DNA of 64,000 nucleotides from CAZFLM01 sp964519955 (GTDB lineage Bacteria > Armatimonadota > Chthonomonadetes > Chthonomonadales > CAJBBX01), in the NCBI GenBank assembly GCA_964519955.1, contig CAZFLM010000026.1, positions 1 to 64,000 of the forward strand, given 5' to 3'. The translations under genes and the position numbers were made by a program. Under the pieces are notes generated by a model, which was given only the letters and a program-made list of their open reading frames with translations, did not search any database and had not been told where the DNA came from. Of this stretch, positions 1 through 8,207 are shown one piece after another; within the stretch, counting starts at the first letter, position 1; each line of letters starts with the position of its first letter.

Positions 1-1
1 C

Positions 2-475
2 CTGCCCGAGCTGCAAGGGGTGCAGACGACCGCCATCCTGGCGACGGAGCGCGCCGTCTGGTTGGGCACGCAGGGCAAGGGCATCGCCGAGGTGGACCGC
101 GAGAACGGCGCTATCCGCTGGCACGACCTCCGCGGCGGCCTGACGGACGACTGGATCACGTGCCTGGCCGAGTCCGGCGGCACGCTGTGGGTGGGCACCT
201 TCGTCGGGGGGCTGTTCTCGCTCGGCGGCGGCAAGTGGAGCGCGCTCCCCGGCGCCGAGGGCCAGAACGTGACCGCCATCGTGGCGGATGGCATCGGCGG
301 CGTCACCTATGCGACGCGCCGTGGCGTGTGGCACGTCGCCGCAGGCGCGCGAAGCGCTAGACCGCCGCTGCTGGAGGGCGAGTGCCAGGCGTTGGGCCTG
401 GGGCGCGAGGGGCTGTGGGTCGGGACGCGGACGGGGTTGTACCTGGTTGCGTGCACGGCCGCGGAGGCGAGGTAG
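2..475 (+). CDS. C-terminal part of a beta-propeller (Reg_prop-like) protein, partial
   Basis: The reading frame is open from base 2, so the gene begins upstream of the window and about 157 C-terminal residues are visible. It shows blade-like repeats in which a short phrase such as AVWLGTQGKG, TLWVGTFVGG or GLWVGTRTGL recurs every 40-50 residues. This pattern is known from the two-component-regulator propeller repeats of sensor ectodomains and secreted propellers. No kinase or membrane segment is visible in this part, and the protein stops right after the last blade, so it is more likely a free-standing exported propeller than a sensor kinase. The role is unknown. The GTG at position 20 is internal to the frame and is probably not the true start. 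Confidence 0.6.
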   Translation: MPELQGVQTTAILATERAVWLGTQGKGIAEVDRENGAIRWHDLRGGLTDDWITCLAESGGTLWVGTFVGGLFSLGGGKWSALPGAEGQNVTAIVADGIGGVTYATRRGVWHVAAGARSARPPLLEGECQALGLGREGLWVGTRTGLYLVACTAAEAR

Positions 476-671
476 CGCCGCTAGCCGCCGCACGCGAAGG
501 TGCACGCGCCTGCCGGGCCGTATGGGCGCGGCCATGTCAGGCCTTGTTCCTAGACCAAAGAAGGTGGCGACCATATCTTCGGCGAAGAGGAGTGGAGCGC
601 GTCGCGCTTGGTGCGGCCTAGCCGTTGGGCGAGTGCGCATGTGGTTCATCCGAAGCAAGGGAGCGAATGCC

Positions 672-2240
672 ATGCCAGAGCCGTGTCGCTCGGTACCGCA
701 CCCGCTCGTTCGGTGCGCCAGGAGTCTCATGTTCGTCTGCTTGCTGATAGTCCTAGGGCTACCGGCCGCCTCGGGCCAGACGAGGCTGACCCGCCAGGAG
801 GAGATCGACGCCGTCGATCGGCAGATCAAGTACACGCTCTCAGCGCTGCAGAAGCGCGACTCGGGGGATTACTACCTAACGCTCGCGATCTTCGACGCCG
901 ATGGCCTGACGGTCGCGGGAAGCGACTGGGATGAGGCGCTCCGCAGGATGCGGCGAGCCGACCCGCGCATGCCGATGATAGCGGTCCCGATCAGCAAGGA
1001 AGCCCTGATCGACGAGATCGCCCGTCGCGTGTTCCTCGGGGAGATCACCGCGGAGCGCGGCAGCCAGATCGCCGCCCGTCTTCGGTCGGCGTCCGACATC
1101 CTGGCCGACGGCCTGAAGGAGCAGCTCCGGGGCCTGCGCCTGCTGCGCCAGCGGCTGATCGACAGGAGCCAGAGCAGGCGCGAGACGAAGCCGACGACGC
1201 CTACCACGCCGCGCTCCACCGGGTACTGGCGTCTGAGGGACGGCTACCCCAAGTTCAAGCAGAAGGAGCAGTGCGCGACCCTGATCCAGAGCAACACCAA
1301 GACCGACCTGCAGGCGGGCTCATCGTCGATCACCATCGATTACGCGGACCTGCACGGCAGCACCAAGCAGGTGACGCACGCGTTCAACATCGAGGTGACG
1401 TTCGACGGACTGGGCAAGACAACATACGATCCCGGCGAGGAGTCGACGTTCGTACTCGAAGGAACATGGAGCTGGACCAAGGATGGCGGCGGGTATACGG
1501 CCGCGTACCCGGTCCTTGGCTACTCGGGCGGGGTGTCGATCGTGAAGGCAGAGCCGCGGCACGGCAACACCTCTGCCGCCGGGAGCGCGCAGCTCTGGAT
1601 TGGGCGGTCCAGCAGCAGCTTCACCGCGACTGACAAGCGGACCATCACGTTCAAGGTGCCAACCACCGGCAAGGAGTTCACGCTGGACATGGGCGTGGGG
1701 TCGTATGGCGGAGCGGGGTTGGTGACGTGGGCGTACGAGTGGGTACCGACGCAGGCAGGCACGCCGGCTGAGGGATGCGATCGAACGCCGCAGGCCGCGG
1801 CGGGCTACGAGGAGACACTCGCGATGAGGTGCCTCGCATCGCCCGCCGTGGCCGCGGTCTGGTGGGCGCTCAACCTGCTCGTCCTGTCGCCGTGGTATGC
1901 GAGCGCAGGTGAGTTCGTGTCGCGGCGGACCACGCTGCTCCAGGCGGGGGTCGATGCGGCCGGCGCGATCACGATGTATGGCGTCGGCGCGGCGCTGCTC
2001 GTCAGGCGGCATGGGGAGACCGGCGAGCCGGACGGCTGCGCCGCGCTGGCGCTCTGGGTCGTCATGCTGCTCGCGGAGGTCGCCCTGCGCTATCTCGGCG
2101 CGTCTCTCTCCGAGGGAGGCGACCCGACGTATCGGCTCGCGTCCGCAAGCCCGCTGGGGCGTGTCGGCTACTCGGCATGGCCTCTCCTGGGAGCGCTGGG
2201 AGGAGCGGCGTTCGGGCATCTGGCGGCGCGGCGGCGGTAG
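672..2240 (+). CDS. Exported protein of unknown function with C-terminal membrane segments
   Basis: I do not recognise this family. An N-terminal hydrophobic stretch (MFVCLLIVLGLPAASG) looks like a signal peptide. A charged, probably helical region follows at about residues 40-170, then a beta-rich middle region at about 180-360 with many Gly, Thr and Trp. The last 150 residues contain three or four hydrophobic segments and end in Arg-rich LAARRR. ATG 672 is preceded by AAGGGAG at 8 nt. ATG 729 in the same frame is preceded by AGGAG and would start right at the signal peptide, so it may be the true start. The open frame extends further upstream to 288, but that part looks non-coding. The 3' end overlaps the convergent PEP-CTERM gene by 73 bp. 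Confidence 0.55.
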   Translation: MPEPCRSVPHPLVRCARSLMFVCLLIVLGLPAASGQTRLTRQEEIDAVDRQIKYTLSALQKRDSGDYYLTLAIFDADGLTVAGSDWDEALRRMRRADPRMPMIAVPISKEALIDEIARRVFLGEITAERGSQIAARLRSASDILADGLKEQLRGLRLLRQRLIDRSQSRRETKPTTPTTPRSTGYWRLRDGYPKFKQKEQCATLIQSNTKTDLQAGSSSITIDYADLHGSTKQVTHAFNIEVTFDGLGKTTYDPGEESTFVLEGTWSWTKDGGGYTAAYPVLGYSGGVSIVKAEPRHGNTSAAGSAQLWIGRSSSSFTATDKRTITFKVPTTGKEFTLDMGVGSYGGAGLVTWAYEWVPTQAGTPAEGCDRTPQAAAGYEETLAMRCLASPAVAAVWWALNLLVLSPWYASAGEFVSRRTTLLQAGVDAAGAITMYGVGAALLVRRHGETGEPDGCAALALWVVMLLAEVALRYLGASLSEGGDPTYRLASASPLGRVGYSAWPLLGALGGAAFGHLAARRR

Positions 2241-3340
2241 CCTAGGCCCCCGAGGCCGGCAACGCCTGCGAGCACGAGCGCCAGACCGCCGGGTTCCGGC
2301 ACCGCGAGATGGCGCCAGACGACGCCGTGGCCCTGGCCGCGCGCATCGAGCGCGTAGCCGGCGATATTGCCCTGCGCGTCGATCGAAGTGGCCCAGGAGT
2401 CGACGAAGCCGCTCGGCAGGTAGCTCTGCAGATCGAGATAGCTGTCCGCGGACCCCGACCAGACCAGCGCGTGGTGGGTCGTGGGGCCATCGATATCGGG
2501 ATCGTACCCCAGTCCGCCCCAGCCGACTTCCTGCGAGCCGTTCGTCGCTGCCGCGGATGATTGGCAGAAGCCGGTGGGTGTGAGCAGCACGGCGCTCTCT
2601 GCTGATCCATGCCAGAGCACCGCGTGCGGGCCGCAGACCCCGACCTGCTCGTCGCCGCCCACGCCGGTCGCGGTCCCGCAGCCCCAACCCGCTGGCGACA
2701 GGTCGATCATCGCGCCGGTTGACACCTGCCACAGAAGCGGATGCTGTCCGTATTGCCGGTCGTCGACTCCACACCCAGCCACGAAGTCCCCGCTGATCGC
2801 AGCCGCTGAGCTAGCGAAGTAGCCCGTCGCGGGGTGCAGATCCAGGATGCTGGATGCGTCGCCGCGCCACAGCACCGCGTGATTCCCGGCCCACCCTACA
2901 ACGTTGGTCCCATCGATCGCGAACGCGCCCGAAGCGGAGCAACCGGCCGGGTTGAGGTCAACGATGCTCGCGGCTGTTCCGGTCCACATGAGGGCGTGCC
3001 AGGTGATGCCCCCGTCGGGACCTGCCATGCCAGCCTGGTGCGAGCCCGATACGCCGTTGACGAAGCACCAACTGGACCAGGGCGGGTTCAGGATCGTGGC
3101 GCTGACCGTGGCGGAGGACCAAATCGCGGCGCGTCCCGTGGTCTGCGACATCGAGCCGGTGACGAGTCCGCCGGTCACGATGTCGCCAGAGATCCCAGAG
3201 GGGCAGAAGTAGGCCCCGTCAACCGGGGCTATGAGCAGGGCTTCGTACGTCTGAGCGGCCGCGGGCGCCATGCCGAACACCAGGCCGGCGACGATCATGG
3301 GCACCGAGGGCTTGGCGAGCAACCACTTGAGATGCGGCAT
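2168..3340 (-). CDS. PEP-CTERM-anchored extracellular protein with HAF-like repeats
   Basis: After a signal peptide (hydrophobic core at about residues 8-28, ending AAAQT), the protein carries five or six repeats of 45-60 residues. Each contains a phrase like HAVLWRGDASSILDL followed by a Gly/Ala turn and a GxxVVG(W/C)xG strand; this resembles the HAF-type extracellular repeat. The C-terminus has the sorting signal VPEPGG, a hydrophobic helix and YRRR, the substrate signature of exosortase (PEP-CTERM) systems in exopolysaccharide-producing bacteria. No exosortase gene is in the window. ATG 3340 is chosen because AGAGAGG lies 9 nt upstream; an in-frame ATG at 3349 touches that site directly. 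A promoter-like pair is upstream at 3390-3418. About 24 residues follow the Arg cluster, which is longer than usual. Confidence 0.75.
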   Translation of the reverse strand: MPHLKWLLAKPSVPMIVAGLVFGMAPAAAQTYEALLIAPVDGAYFCPSGISGDIVTGGLVTGSMSQTTGRAAIWSSATVSATILNPPWSSWCFVNGVSGSHQAGMAGPDGGITWHALMWTGTAASIVDLNPAGCSASGAFAIDGTNVVGWAGNHAVLWRGDASSILDLHPATGYFASSAAAISGDFVAGCGVDDRQYGQHPLLWQVSTGAMIDLSPAGWGCGTATGVGGDEQVGVCGPHAVLWHGSAESAVLLTPTGFCQSSAAATNGSQEVGWGGLGYDPDIDGPTTHHALVWSGSADSYLDLQSYLPSGFVDSWATSIDAQGNIAGYALDARGQGHGVVWRHLAVPEPGGLALVLAGVAGLGGLGYRRRAARCPNAAPPSAPRRGHAE

Positions 3341-3389
3341 CTGGACCATCCTCTCTTTGCGGCTGTCATGGAAGTGCGCGGCAACAACC

Positions 3390-3418
3390 ATTGTACAAGC
3401 GCCGTCCCCAGACCGCAA
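3390..3418 (-). promoter_or_regulatory. Sigma-70-like promoter for the PEP-CTERM gene
   Basis: On the minus strand, TTGCGG (3418-3413) and TACAAT (3395-3390) are separated by 17 nt and lie about 50 nt upstream of the start codon. It is divergent from the promoter at 3470-3498. Inferred from hexamer match and spacing only. Confidence 0.5.
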
Positions 3419-3469
3419 TCCCCCGTCTGAGCGCAAATCCCTGCGTCGGTCCGCCGTCCCCCCGCTCCG

Positions 3470-3498
3470 TTGACACCCCCAACCCCGCCGGGTATACT
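3470..3498 (+). promoter_or_regulatory. Strong sigma-70-type promoter for the ACT-aspartokinase-ATP synthase run
   Basis: TTGACA (3470-3475) and TATACT (3493-3498) are separated by exactly 17 nt, 40 nt upstream of the ATG at 3538. It is the only strong promoter-like site I found before the ATP synthase genes, which follow on the same strand with short gaps. Confidence 0.75.
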
Positions 3499-3537
3499 CC
3501 GCAAACCTACCAGGCTTACGGACGAAGGCGCATTTCC

Positions 3538-4041
3538 ATGGCGGGAGCGACGCACACGAGCGGCGGCAAGCACGTGTCGTTCGAGCGGGAGCGGGGAGTC
3601 CACGACGTCCTCGTCACGCCGAACGTCACGCACATGGTCGTTGAGGTCGGCAGCTCCGCCGACCGGACCGCCCGCATCCTGCAGGTCTTCCGCGCTCTCG
3701 CCGACGACGGCATCCCCATCTTCTTCATCAAGCTTCACGGCAATGCCGTCTCGTTCGCGCTCCCGGGCAACCGCCTGGTGGACGCCGAAGCGGGGCTGCG
3801 CAAAGCCAGGTTCACTTGCGAGTCGCAGAGCCACCTGGCCATCGTGTCGGTCGTCGCGAATGCCCTCGAGGATGTGACCGGGCTTCTGATCCGCATCGCC
3901 GACGGCCTGCAGACCGCGGGGGTGCGCACCTTCGGCATCGGCGACGCCCATGACCGCGTGCAGGTGCTGATCGACGCCGGCAAGGCGGACGCGGCGGTTT
4001 GCGAGCTGCGCAGGACCTTCGAGATGGAGGACCGGGCATGA
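3538..4041 (+). CDS. Stand-alone ACT-domain protein, probable aspartokinase partner
   Basis: This 167-residue protein consists of two ACT-like beta-alpha-beta-beta-alpha-beta units, the small-molecule-binding domain that gives amino-acid enzymes feedback control. The second unit (about residues 95-165) resembles the regulatory tail of aspartokinases. Its TGA overlaps the ATG of the aspartokinase gene (ATGA), implying translational coupling and probably a shared complex. Start: ATG 3538 has GAAGG about 10 nt upstream and lies 40 nt after the promoter; the frame is open further upstream but would cross the promoter. Binding of lysine or threonine is inferred from the neighbour, not visible. It carries no kinase motif of its own. 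Confidence 0.75.
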   Translation: MAGATHTSGGKHVSFERERGVHDVLVTPNVTHMVVEVGSSADRTARILQVFRALADDGIPIFFIKLHGNAVSFALPGNRLVDAEAGLRKARFTCESQSHLAIVSVVANALEDVTGLLIRIADGLQTAGVRTFGIGDAHDRVQVLIDAGKADAAVCELRRTFEMEDRA

Positions 4042-5414
4042 GCAAGATCCTGGTCCAGAAGTTCGGGGGCACCTCGGTCGCCACGGATGAGGCGCGCCGC
4101 CTGGCCGCACGCAAGGTGGTGGCCGCGAAGGAGGCCGGCTTCGACCCCGTGGTGGTGGTCTCCGCCATCGGCCGTTCCGGAGCGCCGTACGCCACCGACA
4201 CGCTGATCCGCGAGCTGCGCCAGATCGACCACACGATCCAGCCGCACCCGCGCGAGATGGACGCCATGATGGCCTGCGGCGAGATCATCTCGACGGCCGT
4301 CATGTCGGTCACGCTGCAGTCGATGGGCTACCGGGCGGTGGCGCTTTCCGGCGGGCAGGCGGGCATCTACACCGATGCCGAGTTCGGCAACGCCCGCATC
4401 ATGCAGATCGACCCGGAGTCGCTCCGGGCCAGCATCGCCAAGGGGCACATTCCGGTGGTCTGCGGGTTCCAGGGCATCGCGCTGAGCGCGGCCGGCGATC
4501 CGCACGGCAGCATCACGACGCTCGGGCGCGGCGGCAGCGATACCACGGCCTCGGCGCTGGGCGCGGCGCTGGGCGCGGTCGCGGTCGAGATCTACACCGA
4601 TGTCGATGGCGTCAAGACCGCCGACCCGGACATGGTGCCGGACGCGGTGACCCTGGATCTGTGCACGTACGAGGAGCTGGCGGAGATCACGCACCTCGGC
4701 GCGAAGGTTGTGCACCCGCGCGCGGCCGAGATCGCGATGGACTACGGCATCCCCATCTGGGTGAAGTCCACGTTCACCGAGCACCCCGGCACGCAGATCG
4801 TCCACTCGGACAAGGCGCCGGAGGCCATTCGCAGGCGCGTGACGGGTGTGGCGCACTCCGGCAAGATCGTCTTCATCCGCCTCGAGATCCCCAACGACGA
4901 GCACAAGGCGTTGATCGAGCAGGAAGTGTACCGGCTGATGGGGCGGGCCGGCGTTAATGTGTTCCTCGTGAGCTTCAGCACGAACTCGCTCTCGTTCGCC
5001 GTGTCGCGCGAGATGTATGCCAAGGCGCAGGACCTGCTCGACGGCATGGTGGTGCCCGTGGCGACGGACCCCGAGAAGCGCCCGGCCAGCACGTTCTACA
5101 TCTTCCGCTTCCAGGGCGGGCTGGACCTGGCGTACCGCTCGCAGCGCCCGCTGCTGAAGCCGATCGAGAGCTTCATCGACGTGGTGGACGTGCCGGGCAC
5201 CGTGTTCGAGAACGGGACGATGGTCTCGGTGGTGGCCGGACGCCACCGCCAGGTGCCCGGTGTCATGGCGGCGATCTACGAGACGCTGACCGGCGCGGGC
5301 ATCCCGATCCACCAGGTCTCGGACTCCGAGATGTCGATCTCGTGTCTGGTGCCGGAGAATGAGGCGGACAAGGCCGTGCGGCTGCTGCATGCGCGGTTCG
5401 GCCTGGGCTGCTAG
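4038..5414 (+). CDS. lysC: Aspartate kinase
   Basis: This enzyme phosphorylates L-aspartate at the start of lysine, threonine, methionine and diaminopimelate synthesis. The N-terminal amino-acid-kinase domain begins with the family signature KFGGTSVA (residues 8-15), followed by GR-S-DTTA-like nucleotide-binding residues around 165-175 and the YTDVDG motif. The C-terminal part (about residues 270-458) holds tandem ACT domains. At 458 residues it is the length of a single-function aspartokinase with its regulatory region; no homoserine dehydrogenase domain is fused. The start overlaps the upstream ACT gene by 4 bp. The atpZ-like gene starts 11 nt after its stop, linking amino-acid and ATP synthase genes in one probable transcript. 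Confidence 0.93.
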   Translation: MSKILVQKFGGTSVATDEARRLAARKVVAAKEAGFDPVVVVSAIGRSGAPYATDTLIRELRQIDHTIQPHPREMDAMMACGEIISTAVMSVTLQSMGYRAVALSGGQAGIYTDAEFGNARIMQIDPESLRASIAKGHIPVVCGFQGIALSAAGDPHGSITTLGRGGSDTTASALGAALGAVAVEIYTDVDGVKTADPDMVPDAVTLDLCTYEELAEITHLGAKVVHPRAAEIAMDYGIPIWVKSTFTEHPGTQIVHSDKAPEAIRRRVTGVAHSGKIVFIRLEIPNDEHKALIEQEVYRLMGRAGVNVFLVSFSTNSLSFAVSREMYAKAQDLLDGMVVPVATDPEKRPASTFYIFRFQGGLDLAYRSQRPLLKPIESFIDVVDVPGTVFENGTMVSVVAGRHRQVPGVMAAIYETLTGAGIPIHQVSDSEMSISCLVPENEADKAVRLLHARFGLGC

Positions 5415-5425
5415 GCCGCGGGGCG

Positions 5426-5734
5426 ATGAGCGACGAGGAGGAGAAGCAGGCCGCGGTGCCGCCGCCGCCCGAGTTGCCCGCCGCGCCGGAACTGAAGCCG
5501 AACCTGCCGAAGCGTGCGCACGAGGACACGCCCGAGGCGCAGCAGTACCGCAACATGGGGGTCGCCTACACGATCCCGACAGCGCTGATCGCGCCGATCG
5601 TGGGGCTCACGGTGCTGGGGGTATGGCTGGACGGCCGCTTCCACTGGGCGCCCATCGCCTCGATCGTGGGGATGCTTCTGGGCCTCGTGTGCGGTACGAT
5701 CAACATGGTCCGTCTGTTCAAGCGGCTGGAGTAG
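5426..5734 (+). CDS. atpZ: ATP synthase accessory protein AtpZ/AtpI family
   Basis: A 102-residue membrane protein with a Pro/Glu-rich cytosolic N-terminus (about 45 residues) and two hydrophobic helices at about 47-68 and 75-95, ending in a basic tail. This is the layout of the small AtpZ-like proteins encoded before atpI, which are thought to help Mg2+ handling or c-ring assembly of the F0 sector. It lies 11 nt after the aspartokinase stop and is followed by a 144-nt spacer holding one 27-bp interspersed repeat. The AtpZ versus AtpI label is by position and size only. Confidence 0.7.
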   Translation: MSDEEEKQAAVPPPPELPAAPELKPNLPKRAHEDTPEAQQYRNMGVAYTIPTALIAPIVGLTVLGVWLDGRFHWAPIASIVGMLLGLVCGTINMVRLFKRLE

Positions 5735-5741
5735 GACCTCT

Positions 5742-5768
5742 GGACGGGCACTGAGGCCGATCCCACCA
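5742..5768 (+). repeat. 27-bp interspersed repeat, copy 1
   Basis: Begins GGACGGGCACTGAGGCCGAT and ends CCCACCA. It matches the other four copies (7109-7135, 8090-8115, and inverted at 12676-12702 and 44673-44699) except for a few bases. Lies in the atpZ-atpI gap. Confidence 0.8.
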
Positions 5769-5878
5769 AGGGAGGCCCGCGCGGTCCGCCGGCGATGCCA
5801 TCTGGTCGTGATCGGTGTTCATCGGTGGACGAACTGCCGTGTTCGGCGACGTAACGAGAAGGGCGCGGTCTGCCGAAG

Positions 5879-6301
5879 ATGTCGGACGAGAAGCTGCCGC
5901 AGCGAACACTGAGGACCGGGTTCTTCCTGGCCGGCTGGTTCGTCGTGATCTTCTACCTGCGCGGCTGGCATACCGCTTCGATGGGGTTGGCCCTGGGCTC
6001 CGCGCTGAGCCTGTTCAGTCTCTGGAGCCTGTCGCTCGCCATACCCATCATCACGCACGAATCGCGGGGCATTGCGAAGGTCCTTGTGGTTCTGCTTCTC
6101 GTTTTCAAGCTGCCGTTGTACGCGTGCGTGCTATACTTTGCGACGACACGACCGTATTTTCACCTGGGCGCCGTCGTCGCGGGTATCGCTCTCGTTCCCG
6201 TCGTGATCGTCCTGAAGGTGCTGGGCCGGGCGCTCGTCGACCGAGTGCGTGAGCCGGGCGGAGAAGAAAGTTGCCGCAGCAACTCGAGCAAATCCAACTA
6301 G
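5879..6301 (+). CDS. atpI: ATP synthase subunit I-like membrane protein
   Basis: A 140-residue hydrophobic protein with four predicted membrane helices (about residues 13-32, 36-56, 65-88 and 93-115) and a short charged C-terminus. Size, topology and position directly before the a-subunit gene match AtpI, which assists assembly of the c-ring. Its last 31 nt overlap the start of atpB. Sequence identity of AtpI proteins is low, so the assignment rests mainly on topology and context. Confidence 0.7.
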   Translation: MSDEKLPQRTLRTGFFLAGWFVVIFYLRGWHTASMGLALGSALSLFSLWSLSLAIPIITHESRGIAKVLVVLLLVFKLPLYACVLYFATTRPYFHLGAVVAGIALVPVVIVLKVLGRALVDRVREPGGEESCRSNSSKSN

Positions 6302-7098
6302 CGCAGGCCGAAGGCGCCGCGCCCGAGCACGGCGCCCCAGCCGGCGAGGCCACCCACGCTGCCGTCGGGCACGAGGGCGGGCACCACGAGTACAAGCTGG
6401 GCGATATCCCGGACCCGTGGCTGCTGTTCTCGAACGGCCTGATCGTCATCGCGATCCTCGTCGCGTTCGGCTGGTCGGCCACGCGCAAGATGACCGCAAT
6501 CCCGCGCCGCTGGCAGCAGAACATGGGCGAGTGGATCGTGGAGATCTTCGTGAACTTCACGCGCGGGGTGATCGGTCCCGGCGGCGAGAAGTACGCCCCG
6601 TTCATCGGCACGCTGTTCTTCTTCATCTACGTGAGCAACGTCTGGGGGCTGATCCCTGGTTTCCATGCGCCGAGCGCCAACCTGAGCACGAACCTGGCGC
6701 TGGGCCTGATCGTGTTCTTCTACGTGCAGTTCCTGGGCATCAAGAACAACGGGCTCTTCGGGTATCTGGGCCACTTCGCCGGGCCGATGAAGGCGGTTGC
6801 CCCGCTGCTGTTCGTGATCGAGGTCATCAGCGAACTCGTGAAGCCGCTGACCCTCGCGATGCGCCTCTTCGGCAACATCTTTGGCGAGGATACGGTCATC
6901 ATCGCGTTCGCCGCGCTGGGTGTTGCCGTGCTGCCCGCCTTCCCGATCATCCCGCTGCAGTTCCCGATCCTGCTGCTCGCCATGATGACGACCTTCGTCC
7001 AGGCGCTGGTGTTCTCGCTCCTGGCCACGATCTATATCTCGCTGATGAGCCACCACGTGGAAGCTCACAGCGAGCACGAGGCGGCCGCCGCGCATTAG
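6271..7098 (+). CDS. atpB: ATP synthase F0 subunit a
   Basis: This subunit forms the two ion half-channels of the F0 motor against the c-ring. It is 275 residues with an extended Ala/His-rich N-terminus and about six membrane helices. The essential arginine sits in TLAMRLFGNIF (Arg198), inside the family signature. The start is a TTG at 6271 preceded by GGAGAAG; it overlaps the atpI-like gene by 31 nt, suggesting coupled translation. The last helices lie before a His/Glu-rich tail. It is followed by a 187-nt gap containing repeat copy 2. Confidence 0.93.
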   Translation: MPQQLEQIQLAQAEGAAPEHGAPAGEATHAAVGHEGGHHEYKLGDIPDPWLLFSNGLIVIAILVAFGWSATRKMTAIPRRWQQNMGEWIVEIFVNFTRGVIGPGGEKYAPFIGTLFFFIYVSNVWGLIPGFHAPSANLSTNLALGLIVFFYVQFLGIKNNGLFGYLGHFAGPMKAVAPLLFVIEVISELVKPLTLAMRLFGNIFGEDTVIIAFAALGVAVLPAFPIIPLQFPILLLAMMTTFVQALVFSLLATIYISLMSHHVEAHSEHEAAAAH

Positions 7099-7108
7099 CC
7101 CGGCTCCC

Positions 7109-7135
7109 GGACGGGCGCGGAGGCCCATCCCACCA
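7109..7135 (+). repeat. 27-bp interspersed repeat, copy 2
   Basis: Begins GGACGGGCGCGGAGGCCCAT and ends CCCACCA; one base different from the inverted copy at 12676-12702. Lies just after the atpB stop. Confidence 0.8.
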
Positions 7136-7285
7136 CGGCACCGTGCGTTGCTCGGACTGGCGGGAGGGTAGCCGAACATGGGCGCGGCAAGCGGCGCCCC
7201 TACAGGAACGATCCCGCGTTGTGCGGGCGAACAGACCTACCGACGATACCGAATTCGTCTTGCCGTCACAAAGGAGAACTCCACG

Positions 7286-7558
7286 ATGATCTACTTCGCA
7301 CTGCTTGCCGCAGCGTTGGGTCTCGGCGTGCCGCTGGCAGCCATCGGTGCGGCTCTGGGCCAGGGCAAGGCCGCAGCCGCGGCGCTCGAGGGCATGGCTC
7401 GGCAGCCTGAGCTGCAGAACAAGCTGCAGACCTCGATGCTGATCAGCCTTGCGTTCGTCGAGTCCCTGGTCATCTTCTCGCTGCTCGTCCTGCTCCTCCT
7501 CATGAGCCGCCTGCCCGAGACGTCGGCCATGATGGAGATCCTGAAGAACGCCAAGTAG
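7286..7558 (+). CDS. atpE: ATP synthase F0 subunit c
   Basis: A 90-residue two-helix hairpin that forms the rotor ring. The cytosolic loop has the conserved ARQPE. The ion-binding carboxylate is Glu59 in FVESLVIFSLL. Gln26 of helix 1 (GQGKA) and Ser60 after the Glu match two positions of the Na+-coordinating signature, while Leu61 and Phe64 stand where Thr and Tyr are found in known Na+ rings; proton use is therefore more likely but not certain. ATG 7286 is chosen because AAGGAG lies 9 nt upstream and it gives the usual length. The frame is open to 7178, but that extra part does not look like a subunit c. Confidence 0.93.
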   Translation: MIYFALLAAALGLGVPLAAIGAALGQGKAAAAALEGMARQPELQNKLQTSMLISLAFVESLVIFSLLVLLLLMSRLPETSAMMEILKNAK

Positions 7559-7572
7559 CCTAGGACCATCCG

Positions 7573-8076
7573 ATGCAGGCTCTCCTCCACAACCTGAACA
7601 TCGATCCCATCGTTCTGCTGCTGAACGGGGTGCTGTTCCTCGTCTTGCTGCAGGTGATGGGGCGCCTGTTCTGGAAGCCCATCATCGCGCACCTCGACCG
7701 GCGGAAGGAAGAGATCGACGCCGCGTACGAGACGGTCGACCGTGCCCGGCGCGAGATGGAGGAGCTACGCTCGGACTATCAGGCGCGGGTTGCCCGCATC
7801 GAAGCCGAAGCCCGGGCGCGGATCCAGCAGACCGTGCGTGAGGCCCAGACCCAGCGGGAAGCCATCATCGCCGAAGCGCGCCAGCGCGCCGAGGAGATCG
7901 TCGCCGATGGGACGCGGTCCATCGAGGCAGAGCGCGAACAGACGTCCAGCGTCATGCGCGAGTCGCTTGACGACGTGGCGCTGGATGTCATGCGCAAGGT
8001 GACGGGTGTCGAGCCCGGTCCGGCGCAGCGCACGCTCGTGGACGAGTACATCGCCCAACAGGTCCTGCGCCAGTAG
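7573..8076 (+). CDS. atpF: ATP synthase F0 subunit b (first copy)
   Basis: The b subunit is the peripheral stalk that holds the F1 head against rotation. This 167-residue protein has one N-terminal membrane helix (about residues 12-32) followed by a long charged coiled coil rich in Arg, Glu and Ala (about 45-150). The gene starts 14 nt after atpE. A second, diverged b-type gene follows at 8208, as in organisms with b/b' heterodimer stalks. Confidence 0.9.
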   Translation: MQALLHNLNIDPIVLLLNGVLFLVLLQVMGRLFWKPIIAHLDRRKEEIDAAYETVDRARREMEELRSDYQARVARIEAEARARIQQTVREAQTQREAIIAEARQRAEEIVADGTRSIEAEREQTSSVMRESLDDVALDVMRKVTGVEPGPAQRTLVDEYIAQQVLRQ

Positions 8077-8089
8077 CCTGGCTCTGAGG

Positions 8090-8115
8090 GGACGGGCACG
8101 GAGGCCTATCCTACC
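8090..8115 (+). repeat. 27-bp interspersed repeat, copy 3 (26 bp match)
   Basis: Begins GGACGGGCACGGAGGCCTAT and ends CCTACC. Located in the 131-nt gap between the two b-subunit genes. The same gap also holds a short run of TTCGAC repeats at about 8152-8189. Confidence 0.75.
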
Positions 8116-8207
8116 GGCAGCTCACCGTTGGGCTGTGAGAAGGCCGTTCCCGTTCGACGTTCGACTTTCGACCGAGCCGTTTCGACCGTTCATTCCGGAC
8201 CGCACGC

